A stretch of DNA of 30,038 bases, from contig MU657189.1 of the NCBI GenBank assembly GCA_026770575.1, positions 254,173 to 284,210 on the forward strand. The letters run 5' to 3'. Both the position numbers and the translations under genes were made by a program. Under the pieces are notes generated by a model. The model ran no database searches, was not told the DNA's origin, and worked only from the letters and a program-made list of their open reading frames with translations. This document shows positions 21,709 through 30,038 of this stretch, piece by piece (within the stretch, counting starts at the first letter, position 1; each line of letters begins with the position of its first letter). This stretch comes from Pelagophyceae sp. CCMP2097 (taxonomy: Eukaryota; Sar; Pelagophyceae).

Positions 21709-22093
21709 CGAACATCCTACCAGAACCCTATCAAGCGGAAACCCAGGGGGCCTAGCTAGAGGGGGGTCTTATGACGGTCACATGGGGGGCAGCTTACGCG
21801 ACGCGTGTCGTGGACGAGCAGGGCGTGGACGAGCAGAGTCAGATAAGGAGCCACAGAGACCGAACGGTTTCCAAGGGCAAAGGACGCCGCGCTCCGAGTA
21901 AGCGGTCACATGGGGGGGAGCACCTCGTCCACGACACGCGTCGCGTAAGCCACCCCCATGTCATCTCTGCTCGTCCACGCCCTGCTCGTCCACGACACGC
22001 GTCGCATAAGCCCACCCCCATATCATCGTCGTAAGACCTCCCTCTAGCTAGGCCTCCTGGTAATTCCGCTTGATAGTGTTGATAGGACATTCG
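21709..22093. mobile_element. Fold-back element with about 134-bp inverted arms
   Basis: 21709-21842 and 21960-22093 are inverted copies at roughly 80% identity. They share CTATCAAGCGGA, GGCCTAGCTAGAGGG and the GACGCGTGTCGTGGACGAG block. The inner part carries the 15-bp CTGCTCGTCCACG(C/A)C tandem. No clear target duplication. No transposase. Confidence 0.75.
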
Positions 22094-22455
22094 CTAAAAT
22101 ATCGTCCTTTTGGTCGATAACTTGGAATTGATTTGAAAAAGCAACAAACCCCAATAAAATCACCAGAACGGCCCTAAAAATGTCAACGTCTTTGAATTTG
22201 CACTGACTGGACGAGGCCTTTTTAGAAGAATCGCTAAATATCAATTCCGGTCTCGAAGCAGCTGCGGAGGATTCAACCGGGCAACTGGCGACGTGCGTTC
22301 CGTGGCGTGACCAAGGGCCTTGCGGCCTGGAAAGCTTCGTATCGGGGTTTATCGACATGGACCCACCCCTCCGGACTAGAGCGTTTTTACGGTCGCTGTT
22401 TCCGGCTCTCGGTCGTCGCACGGCTGGGCATTCGGTCCAACCGGCTCCGCCTCGG

Positions 22456-22497
22456 GGCTCCAACAGCGGTTGTGAAGGCTCCAACAGCGGTTGTGAA
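22456..22497. repeat. 21-bp perfect tandem duplication
   Basis: GGCTCCAACAGCGGTTGTGA plus one A is repeated twice in direct succession. Not associated with a recognised gene. Confidence 0.9.
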
Positions 22498-22596
22498 TAT
22501 AGAGACCGATTTAAATCTTGTGAAATATCACTCGGAAGAAATTTTACTTTCGGGAGGAGACAAGGAGCTCGAGAGACGCTCGAGGGACGCTCGAGA

Positions 22597-22823
22597 CACA
22601 GCGGAGAATCGGCGATCCGACTGTCACCGAACCCGGACACTGTTTATATACGAAGCGACACACGCGATCGGCCATAGGAGACCGGCAATTTCCTTTTGGC
22701 GATCGCATGTGTTGCTGCGTATTATTTATGATTGCCGGTTTCCTATGGCGATCGCATGTGTTGCTGCGTATCATTTATAGTGTCTGGGTTCGGTGACAGT
22801 CGGATCGCCGATTCTCCGCTGTG
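22597..22823. mobile_element. 227-bp near-perfect palindromic MITE
   Basis: The 44-bp ends 22597-22640 and 22780-22823 are exact inverses except for one base, beginning CACAGCGGAGAATCGGCG. The interior continues the palindrome more loosely and includes two direct copies of GGCGATCGCATGTGTTGCTG (about 22698 and 22747). CGAGA flanks both ends (22592-22596, 22824-22828), a possible 5-bp target duplication. The high arm identity suggests a recent element. Confidence 0.85.
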
Positions 22824-22828
22824 CGAGA

Positions 22829-23619
22829 GACGCGGGATGCGTCCGCCTATAGGACCGTGCTCGTCGTCTCTACGCTCCGCCTAGGTGCGCTTACTCGGCG
22901 CGCGGTGTCCTTTGCTTTTGGAAACCGTTCGATCTATGTGGCTCCTTGTCTGTCTCTGCTCGTCCACGCCCTGCTCGTCCACGACACGCGTCGCGTAAGC
23001 CCACTTTGGATCAAGTGGTTTTCTTACCCCACCCCTAAAACCGTTCGAGTCCGTGCGTGTGATTATACCTCGCCTAAATGTCAGCGTGTAAAAAGAGGTC
23101 GCCGAAAAAGTTATAGTCAGTCACACGGTAAAACAAGCCCACCCGAAATAAGCCGAAAATGCAAAGAGAGAGATATCTACACTTTGGCTCGTCGGTGCGC
23201 GCTAACGACGCAAGCTACGGTGCTGCTATCGGTGTTATTGCGCGCTTCCATGGCCGGCCTCTGCGCAGACCCAACAGATTGGCTCTAGGGGGACTGCGTG
23301 CCTCTTTTTCACCACCGACAATTTTTTGGAAGATCGCATCTCGGTCAAATCGTCGAATGGTGTCCCCTCTCTTGCGCATGAGGTAGCCGCGGCCCTCCTC
23401 TGGCCGAACGCCACCGAGAGGGGGGACTGTTCCGACATCGTAAATCGTCCCAATATCTCAATAAATACCCAAAAAGGAGTTTATTAATAACCCATAGGCT
23501 CATCAATAAGCCTGTATTTTCGGCTTATTGCGAACAGGGAAGGGACGCTGCCTCCTTGTTTCAGCGTGCGTCACGGTGCGTGTGTGTTCCTCGCTAAAAT
23601 GTTAAATGTGATGTGTTTA
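22829..23619. other. Intergenic DNA, no gene recognised
   Basis: 22957-23003 is a partial copy of the arm of the fold-back element at 21709-22093, followed by a TTGGATCAAGTGGTTTTC motif copy at 23006-23030. The rest is mixed sequence; short frames at 22821-23453 have no domain. Confidence 0.5.
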
Positions 23620-23627
23620 TATACACC

Positions 23628-24295
23628 GCGCCTTCCTTAAATGGGGATTTTCTCCACTGGAGATTTTCCTGTTGAGTCGCCCGTTGGGCTTCTTTCGAAC
23701 GGCGCCGACGGGCGTCATATGCTCGGTGGGGCGTTCGGGTGTACTGGTTGGCCCGCGCGCTCTCTTGCGCCGAAATTCGGAATGATTTTTTACTTTCCCC
23801 CCTCGGGGCAAATTCGAAGACCCTTGACAGAGTAGCAACGAGTTGGCGCCTCGTCCCCACTTACCGAGTAAGGAACCGAGTAAGGAACCGAGTAAGGAAG
23901 GAATGATCGTATTTGGCTTCCTGTCACGCGCGCTTCGCCGCGGCTGGGTGCCCATGGTCGTCGACGAGGCCTCGCGGGTCGTCGAGGGCGCCCTAACTCG
24001 CTATCACTCGGCTTGACACATCGCCTTCCTTACTCGGTTTCTTACTCGGTTTTACTTGGCAAGTGGGGACGAGGAGCCAACTCGCTGCTACTCGGTCAAC
24101 AAGGTCTTCGAATATGCTCAAGGGGAAAAAATAAAAACATTCCGAATCTCGGCGCAAGAGGGTGCGTTGGCACCCCCGTGCATCCCGAATGCCCCGCCGA
24201 CCTTGGGATTCCAAGCGGGGCGGATTGAAAGAAGCCCAACGGACGACTCAACAGAAAAATTTCCAGTGGAGAAAATCCCCATTTAAGGAAGGCGG
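23628..24295. mobile_element. 668-bp element with about 272-bp inverted arms, MULE-like MITE
   Basis: 23628-23901 and 24024-24295 are inverted copies at about 75-80% identity, ending CCTTCCTTAAATGGGGATTT. TATACACC (23620-23627) and TATGCACC (24296-24303) flank the ends, an 8-bp target duplication with one mismatch. Very long arms with an 8-9 bp duplication are typical of Mutator-like elements. The apparent related peptides in 23594-23860 (-) and 24056-24286 (+) are simply the two arms translated. The 120-bp loop encodes nothing. Confidence 0.8.
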
Positions 24296-24303
24296 TATGC
24301 ACC

Positions 24304-25388
24304 TCTCTGGCTCCTGGCACTGGGACCGGAAATCCCTTTTGCCAGGACATATCTCAGTGAATATGGTATCTCATTTTCATGTCACTTGCGCCATCCTTGG
24401 GTTTCTGGCCCCTTGGACCAAGTGGTTTTCTTACGCACCGCTCTTCCACGACACGCGCCGCGTAAGCCATCCCCCACCCCTAAATCCCACACCCCCACCC
24501 CCAACAGCCCAAGGGAAGATCGATACCATGAACGCACTGCTAAGGTGCCTTTCATCGGGAGATCTTCCGGAATCTTCAGAGGCATGGCGGTCCGCCGTCG
24601 GCGCCGTCGGGCCCTTGCAAGAAGGGGCAATAGTGAGCCCCGGACCTTTTGCAGTCTCCAACGTTGGCCAAAGTTTTGGCTGCCAACGCAGGAATCAGTT
24701 CACGTAAGTCACGCTTAAGCGATGCGGACCTGAACTTTGATGGGCCCGGACGAGGTGTGGGAGGACGATGGCGACTTGCCCGCTGCGCCGCGCCGCAGCC
24801 GCGCCCCCACTTTGCATCCCGGTGCGATCGAGCCGCTCGGGGGCATTGAGGTGACGGCGGTGCAACGCCGCAAATCTGACCCGTAAAATGCAGTGTCCTG
24901 CTTGTAGTCCGGGCTGTAGGACTGGCGTGCCGGTCCCCTCTGGGATCTGCATGCGCCACTAGGAGACGGACCCGAATCCCGAACGGGACAGGCAGACCCG
25001 CTATAATGACCGCGTCGGCTCGACTGGAAGCCACTCATCGAAAAAACAGAGGAAACTTGACCCTTTTTAGAAATGTACACCATAATTAAGCCAATGGGCT
25101 CAGGCCAACCAGCGATTTTCTCCAAACCTCATTCTAAGGCGATCGCATACTCGATTCGCGGTCTCTGCCCCAAGATACCCCGGCGCACGAAGCAACGCCC
25201 CCAAACTCGGACTTCGTATACTCTCAATAAGGGTGGATTTAAATTTCGCTTGGCAGCCAAAAAAGTGAGGTACAGCCCTCTTCCTGACCGCACTCCCTTC
25301 GCTGAACGCACGCACTCCCGAATTCTCGAAAGTCTTCTCCTCGCGCGCGGCGGCCCTCGCGCGCCCGTTCGCGGGCCTCTGCTACGGC
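24304..25388. other. Intergenic DNA upstream of the helical-repeat gene
   Basis: 24413-24468 repeats the TTGGACCAAGTGGTTTTC and CACGACACGCGCCGCG modules found at 22957-23030. A 136-codon minus-strand frame at 24715-25125 has no recognisable domain and is not called. Nothing promoter-like is certain; a GCCCGTTCGCGGGC hairpin lies just before the ATG at 25389. Confidence 0.5.
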
Positions 25389-28300
25389 ATGCGGCCCGCG
25401 GCGCTGCGGCGCATAGCGCCGGAGAGGCTCGTTGGACGTTTCTCGCCGGCGAGGCTCTTTGGACGGCGGTCTTTGGAGAGCGAGGTTCGACGCTTCTCTT
25501 CTTTGACGGCATCGGAGGAGGACCACGCCGCCTTCCTTCGTCGGCAGCTGGACGGTTCGTTTACGCGCGAGGCTTTGCCGCCGCCGAAGGCGCCGAAACA
25601 AAAAGAAAAGAAGAGGAAGCTTTACGGCAAGCGCGCAGTCCGAAACCGCGTCCCCAACAGTCTCAGGGCCGCCGCGCCCGTCGATCCGCCCCGGGGGTTG
25701 GACCGGAGCGAAGCGCGAGAGCCGGAAGAGCGTCTCGGTAAGAGAGCGTCTCGGAAGAGGTGTTGTATCGGAAGAGGTGTTGTATCGTCAACCTCGAGCA
25801 CTTTTCTCGTTAAGGTATAGAAATCCTAGGTCAAGTACCTCGACTCGCAGATCCAGTCGGCCAAGTGCCTGAGGGCGGAGCAGGTCCTGGCTTATTACGA
25901 GCAGAACAGGCCCGACTTTGCCGCTTTAAATCTTTGCACGGCTTTACACCGAGTCGGCGTGCTCTCGCTCTCTTTCAAAGCGGAGAGCTTGCCGCTCCTC
26001 CTGAAATTAGCGGAGCACTCGGCCGCTTCTATAGAATACGAGCCGCCGTTGTGGAGGCCAAAGGAGCTGACGCAGGTACGTCGACCCGCTTCCTTGGTGA
26101 CCCGCGCTCGGTGGAATACCTTCACTTGAACCTTAGGTTGTCTGGGCGCTCGCCCGGATCGACACGCTCTCCACCGAACTCTTCCTCGCCGTGGCGGTGG
26201 AAGCGCAGAGGAAGATGCATCTGTTTCAAGCACGCGAGCTTTCCAAGATCGTCAGAGCCGCGTCCCGGCAATGTTGCAAACCACACGAGTGAAAAAGCCG
26301 CATGGGCCCGTGCGAAGCCATGCTCGGGGCCTTGCAAACGTGCCACGGGGGCGATTGTCGCGGGACTTTCCCCGCTCGGATACATGATCAAGCTACCACG
26401 GTTCCTTGCAAGAGACTCGCGCTCGGCTCCTTCAAGGCCCCGCGCACGGGACAAGTCCCTCGCAAGGGCCCTCTGCACGGGATGGCCCCTCTCTGCGGCC
26501 TCCAACAGCCCCTCGTACGGTCCGAGACGGAGCCGATGGTTCCCCCTTGTCAGGCCTTTGGGTTTCCTGCAAGGCCCTCGCACGGAGCCTCTTGCACGGA
26601 CCCCGAAGAGGCCTCTGCGCCTTGCGCTCCGAGGCGCCTTTTGGACGGCCGCAAAGCAAGGCTCCAGAGTGCGGGCCCCGACGAGCCCCCTCGCGCGGGC
26701 CGTGGAAAACCTGTACGGCCCCCTAAAAGGCACGGGTCCGAAGCGAGGCCCCTCTTTTCCTGGAATTCCCCGTCGTGGTCGAGCCGGCGGGCTCAAAGGG
26801 GCGTTTCGAGCAGCCAGCGTCTCCGAGGAGGCTCGTCGGGGCACTCCCCGTGCGAGGCTCCTCGAAAAGGGCCAGGAGCAGAGCTCCGGAGACGAGTCCG
26901 GACTCCTTGCACGGGCCTTGCGCGGTCCCTGGTACGGTCCCTTGCAAGGCCTCTTTCACGGATACTCACAAGGCCTCTCGCACGGTCTTGTATCGGGCCT
27001 CCTCAGGGCCCTTGCACGGGCTTTTTGCGCGGTCTCCTGTGAAGGCCCCTTGGACGGGCCCCGGCAAGGCCCAGGAGCACATGGGCCCTATCACGGGCCC
27101 AAAGGACGGTCTCCCATACGATGCAGGGCCTCTTTCACAGAGTCTCTCGCAGAGTCGTCAAGGCCCCTGATTCAAGGCGTCTCGTTGGGCGTCTCGTTGG
27201 GTCTCTCGTCAAGGCCCCTTTGACTTGACAAGGGGGGGCTCTGGGAGGTGCAAATCATGCCCCCCCTTGTCAAGTCCTCGCCTTGGCGCCCCGCCTTGGC
27301 AAGGACCCTTTGAGGAGGCTCTTCGCAACGCGCCTCGCAGGCAAATCGCGCGGGTCTCGGTGGCCTCTTCTTGTTCAACGCTTCTTCTTCAACGCTCCGT
27401 GCTTTTGAAGTCGCTTCAAAAAAGCACGTGGCCTCGAACGGGCCCCCTGCAAGGCCCTCGGCACGGTCCCTGAGACTCGAAAAGCGCCCTCGCACGCGCG
27501 CAAGAGGCCTCTGGCCCTTGCCGTTGGTGCGAAAACCGGGCCCGGAGAATGAGGGCTCGGAGAATGAGGGCCCGGAGACGGGCCCCTCAAGACGGGCTCA
27601 GAGACGGGCCCCTCAAGACGGGCTCAGAGACAGGCCCGGACGGGCCCAGAGAAGTGGGTGGAGACGGGCCCGGAGACGGCCCCCTCTGCCTCCCCGCTGG
27701 CAGAGGTCCGCCCCCGGTGCCTGGCACGCCCTCGTTTCGTGGAAAGGCGCCAGTTTGGGGGTGGTTTCGAAAGGCTCGTTTTATCTTGTGTTGGACGGGG
27801 TCCCCGGACAGGGGCATTGGAGAAGACGCTGCAGGGGCCCAGAGGCGGGCCCTTTTGAGACGCCGACGAGGGAAACGGGCTCTCGGACGGGCCGTATTCG
27901 GACCCTCGACTTTCCTTGTCGGCGGCACTCGAACCCGGGCGCGCCCTGCTTTCTCCAGGACGCGCTTCAGTTACGGCGGGTCCCCCCTCTGCGGGATGCA
28001 GTCCGACCCGATGGCCGCCCCCTCCATCGCGTCCCCTAGGTCTGGTCGTTCTCGTCGGTGCCCGGCGCTTTCTGCTCCGTGTCGGCGCTGGCCATGTACG
28101 AGTCCGTTTCGGTTGAGTTTCAGCTCCAACTGAAGACTGCCACGGCGAAAGATTTGTCCGAGATGATTTGGGCTTTTGGCCAAGCAAACTTCCCGGCCCC
28201 GGCCTTGTTCGAGGCGATTGCCGACGCGGCGGTGGCGGTGAAATTCGAGAAGATTGCGGCTTTTACTGCCGACGACTTGGGGAACGTGGCGTGGGCCTTC

Positions 28301-28846
28301 GCCAAGGCGGCTTGCAAGAGAAACGACCTCTACACCGGCCTTGCAACCGCCTCGATCAGGAAGATGGACTCGTTCAACGCGCAGCACGTCTCCCGCCTCG
28401 CTTGGGCCCTATCCAAGGCGGGGTTCCAAGCGCCGGCCTTGTTTAGAGCACTCGCCGATCACGCGCAAAACAAGATCAAATCCTTCAAACCGGGCGACCT
28501 CGCCACCACCGCGTGGGCCTTTTCGACGGCGGGCTTGGAAGAGGCGGGGTTGTTTCAAGCGCTTGCCTCAGAGGCGGCTAAGTCGATTGCGGCCTTTGAC
28601 GGCGAAGATTTGGCCACGATCATTTGGTCCTTTGCCGCCTCTGGGAATCCCGCCCCTGCACTCTTCGAGGCCGCCTCGCACCGTCTGGAGTCCAAGCTGC
28701 GCGGCCTGAGCAAGAGCGCGCTTTCGCGGTTACACCAGTCGTATATCCTCTTCCGGTTGGAGACCGTGCAAAATCCCTTGACGAGAGTTCTTGCCCGCCA
28801 CGACGCTGTACTCCGCCAGGCCTACGCAGACGAGCACGAGGCGTGA
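25389..28846 (+). CDS. Tbc2/OPR-like helical-repeat protein, probably mitochondrial, 4 exons, 519 aa
   Basis: The exons are 25389-25781, 25830-26075, 26137-26250 and 28040-28846; all introns are phase 0, giving 519 residues. Residues 1-38 are Arg-rich and nearly free of acid (MRPAALRRIAPERLVGRFSP), like a mitochondrial presequence; no signal peptide for a complex plastid is seen. Residues 132-213 hold the N-terminal helical module (FAALNLCTALHRVGVL). From 214 there are about seven repeats of 36-40 residues with an x-W-A/S-F/L signature (VVWALA, VWSFSS, MIWAFG, VAWAFA, LAWALS, TAWAFS, IIWSFA). Such proteins bind organellar RNA and act in RNA processing or translation; the target here is unknown. 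No C-terminal RAP domain is visible. The first donor is the least certain boundary. Confidence 0.85.
25782..25829 (+). other. Intron 1 (about 48 bp) of the helical-repeat gene
   Basis: The proposed donor is GTT|GTATCG and the acceptor CCTAG|GTCAAG, phase 0. The donor lies in the second copy of a 17-bp tandem duplication (TCGGAAGAGGTGTTGTA, about 25752-25768 and 25769-25785). 25779 is another phase-0 GT choice. The acceptor is well supported because VKYLDSQIQSAKCL starts a typical module; the donor is not. Confidence 0.45.
26076..26136 (+). other. Intron 2 (61 bp) of the helical-repeat gene
   Basis: Donor CAG|GTACGT, acceptor CCTTAG|GTTGTC, phase 0. It joins PKELTQ to VVWALARID. Small and free of the GGCCCC repeat. 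Confidence 0.8.
27222..27276. repeat. 18-bp perfect hairpin in an intron
   Basis: GACTTGACAAGGGGGGGC (27222-27239) is exactly inverted at 27259-27276, with a 19-nt loop. It lies within intron 3 of the helical-repeat gene. Confidence 0.9.
27576..27627. repeat. 26-bp perfect tandem duplication
   Basis: The unit AGACGGGCCCCTCAAGACGG plus GCTCAG is repeated twice exactly, a fresh local duplication of the intron repeat. Confidence 0.9.
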
Positions 28847-29527
28847 AGCACATCTCTCGGGAGGCAGGCTCTCTTCTCCGCCTTCTCCAAAGGGCCTCAG
28901 GTCGACTGCCTCTTTGTCCGGCTGCCGAGGAACGCAGTCTGCCGGCGTCGCCGGCGTCGGCCGGGTGCGACTCTTCGAGGGCGTTGGCCGCTCCGCCCTC
29001 CGCTCCTCCGCCCTCCGCACTTGCGCTTCCGAGGCGTTCTGCCGATCGCGCTCGAGCGCCGCCCTGCGGCGCGGCCCTGCTGTACGGCGCTGCGGATCGG
29101 CCCTGCGGCACCGCCGGCCGCGCGGCACCGCATATTCCAGGCTCCCGAAGGGAGCCGTACAATTGTAGTAGTTCTTACAATTATTGTATTTGCACCGGGG
29201 CACGTCGCCGAAAAGAATCGCCAAATAAAAGTCGTCGAAATCGAATTCTGTCGTGGTGCAAAATCCGGAACTGGCGCAGTCGGACGCAGTCGGGTCACTC
29301 GCTCTGTCGACTAAAAAATACTGCCTTGTCTGACGCTTTACATCGGGGGTTCTACGCCTCGGAGCCGCCTTCCCAGAGCCGACGTGGCACATGTGGGACG
29401 CTCCTCCTGCAGAGAGGCTGGCGACTCGCGGGACGCAGGAGCTCAAACGGGTTCGGATTTGCCCTTCATCCCGCGGGTCGGGTTTGCATAGGGCTCCGCA
29501 GGGGCCGAGAGCCTCTAGGAATTCCTA
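28847..29527. other. Intergenic DNA after the helical-repeat gene
   Basis: 28850-29130 is GC-rich. On the minus strand one frame contains a charged helical stretch (ALERDRQNASEAQVRRAEER) that could be a gene fragment, but no start, splice or domain supports it. The GGCTCCCGAAGGGAGCC hairpin sits at 29133-29156 at an abrupt switch to AT-rich DNA. Confidence 0.45.
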
Positions 29528-29737
29528 CTAGACAGACAACTTCACTTTTTCCAAGAAGCTTTACAAGTTGACTGGCGCTTTGCATAACGTCGCCTAAAAC
29601 GCTTCAACGAGCAAGAACCAAGCCGACTGCGCTTTGCGCATCTCCTTCTGATCCCGATGCGCCCAAGGCGCTCAGATCCTTCAGACTCGATGAAGGAATT
29701 AGACAAGTTCACTTTTTCAAGGAGCTTTTCAAGCTAC
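29528..29737 (-). repeat. Partial inverted copy of the 12192-12798 element family, plus an extra terminal repeat
   Basis: 29528-29708 on the minus strand matches 12630-12798 over about 170 bp. A second terminal-repeat copy (AGACAAGTTCACTTTTTCAA) follows in direct orientation at 29701-29733. Confidence 0.75.
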
Positions 29738-29743
29738 TTTTTG

Positions 29744-29806
29744 AGGACCCGAAGGGTCCTTGCCGTTTAATCAACGTCAGTTTACGGCAAGGGCCCTTCG
29801 GGTCCT
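29744..29806. repeat. 23-bp inverted repeat with 17-nt loop
   Basis: AGGACCCGAAGGGTCCTTGC plus CGT (29744-29766) pairs with 29784-29806 with one mismatch. Each arm also contains its own small palindrome around GAAGGG. It resembles a hairpin terminator or fold-back tip; no gene reads into it. Confidence 0.85.
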
Positions 29807-29834
29807 TTGATTGAAGGATTACCAGGGGCAATTT

Positions 29835-29884
29835 TGTCTGTCCGTCCTTCTGTCCGTCCTTCTGTCTGTCTGTCTGTCCGTCCC
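29835..29884. repeat. GTCT/GTCC microsatellite
   Basis: An imperfect tetranucleotide run (CTGTCCGTCCTTCTGTCCGT and CTGTCTGTCTGTCTGTCC). Confidence 0.9.
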
Positions 29885-30038
29885 AGGGTAAATCCGTGAG
29901 GTTCCACCTTAGGGAAGAAAAGGGCAGCAACTCGGCCGATTCAGCGATTGGTGGTTGATGCGATTGCTAAAATTGGGAGTGGAGGTCGAGCAGGAGCCTC
30001 ATTGGAATCATCATAGAAGAAGTTTTTGGTCACAGGTT

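Larger units (their letters stand above)
26251..28039 (+). repeat. Intron 3 (1789 bp) of the helical-repeat gene, repeat-filled
   Basis: The donor is ATC|GTCAGA and the acceptor CCTAG|GTCTGG, phase 0. It joins RELSKI to VWSFSS. It contains GGGCCCTTGCACGG-type diverged units, a 26-bp perfect duplication (27576-27627) and a strong hairpin (27222-27276). The 452-codon frame starting at 25865 runs through here in a frame unrelated to the exons and is a repeat product. Confidence 0.75.

Noticed and set aside
23594..24286. Two similar predicted peptides (FRISAQE...) on opposite strands, suggesting paralogous small genes
   Set aside because: They are translations of the two arms of the inverted-repeat element at 23628-24295.
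24715..25125. 136-codon minus-strand open frame starting MEKIAGWPEP
   Set aside because: No domain, no splice continuity, composition not clearly coding; left uncalled.
25865..27223. 452-codon plus-strand open frame
   Set aside because: It is in a different frame from the well-supported helical-repeat exons it overlaps and continues into degenerate intron repeat.
28624..29571. 315-codon plus-strand and 238-codon minus-strand frames after the helical-repeat gene
   Set aside because: Both overlap the end of the real gene or cross an AT/GC boundary without domains; only a short charged stretch looks coding.

Overview
This window is nuclear DNA of a GC-rich eukaryotic microalga. The evidence is split genes with consistent intron phases, an internal TTAGGG run, and several terminal-inverted-repeat elements that encode no transposase. 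The recognisable proteins are an O-fucosyltransferase-like enzyme with an HARRGD motif, an EF/MscS-type mechanosensitive channel, and a long x-W-A-F helical-repeat (Tbc2/OPR-like) organellar protein. These types are common in pelagophytes and related stramenopile algae. A dinoflagellate is the main alternative, because some donors are GC and every acceptor is followed by G. The assignment is inference; no search was possible.

Layout: 13-812 is an inverted-repeat element. 1351-9026 (+) is a three-exon, 404-residue fucosyltransferase-like gene whose two introns (3.8 and 2.6 kb) are filled with degenerate GGCCCC/TCGA repeats. 9795-10236 (-) is a possible 113-residue coiled-coil gene with two 50-nt introns. 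10.3-13.8 kb is AT-richer intergenic DNA with two more inverted-repeat elements. 13829-20112 (-) is a five-exon mechanosensitive-channel gene, again with repeat-filled introns. 20.2-25.4 kb holds a telomere-like run and four inverted-repeat elements. 25389-28846 (+) is a four-exon helical-repeat protein gene with one repeat-filled intron. 28.85-30.04 kb is intergenic, with fragments of repeat families found elsewhere in the window. The genes are not an operon and no shared pathway is evident.

The most striking pattern is in the introns. In all eleven introns reconstructed here, the first two intron bases (GT or GC) equal the first two bases of the downstream exon, and ten of eleven end in TAG. 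So each intron looks flanked by a short direct repeat, as expected if introns arose by insertion with target duplication. The introns are either tiny (48-61 nt, with one of 165 nt) or very large (0.87-3.8 kb). Every large one consists of the same class of short-unit quasi-palindromic repeat, about 11.5 kb or well over a third of the window, which is absent from the exons. Many long open frames in these introns are by-products of stop-poor repeats and are not annotated as genes. No tRNA, rRNA, CRISPR array or viral gene was recognised.
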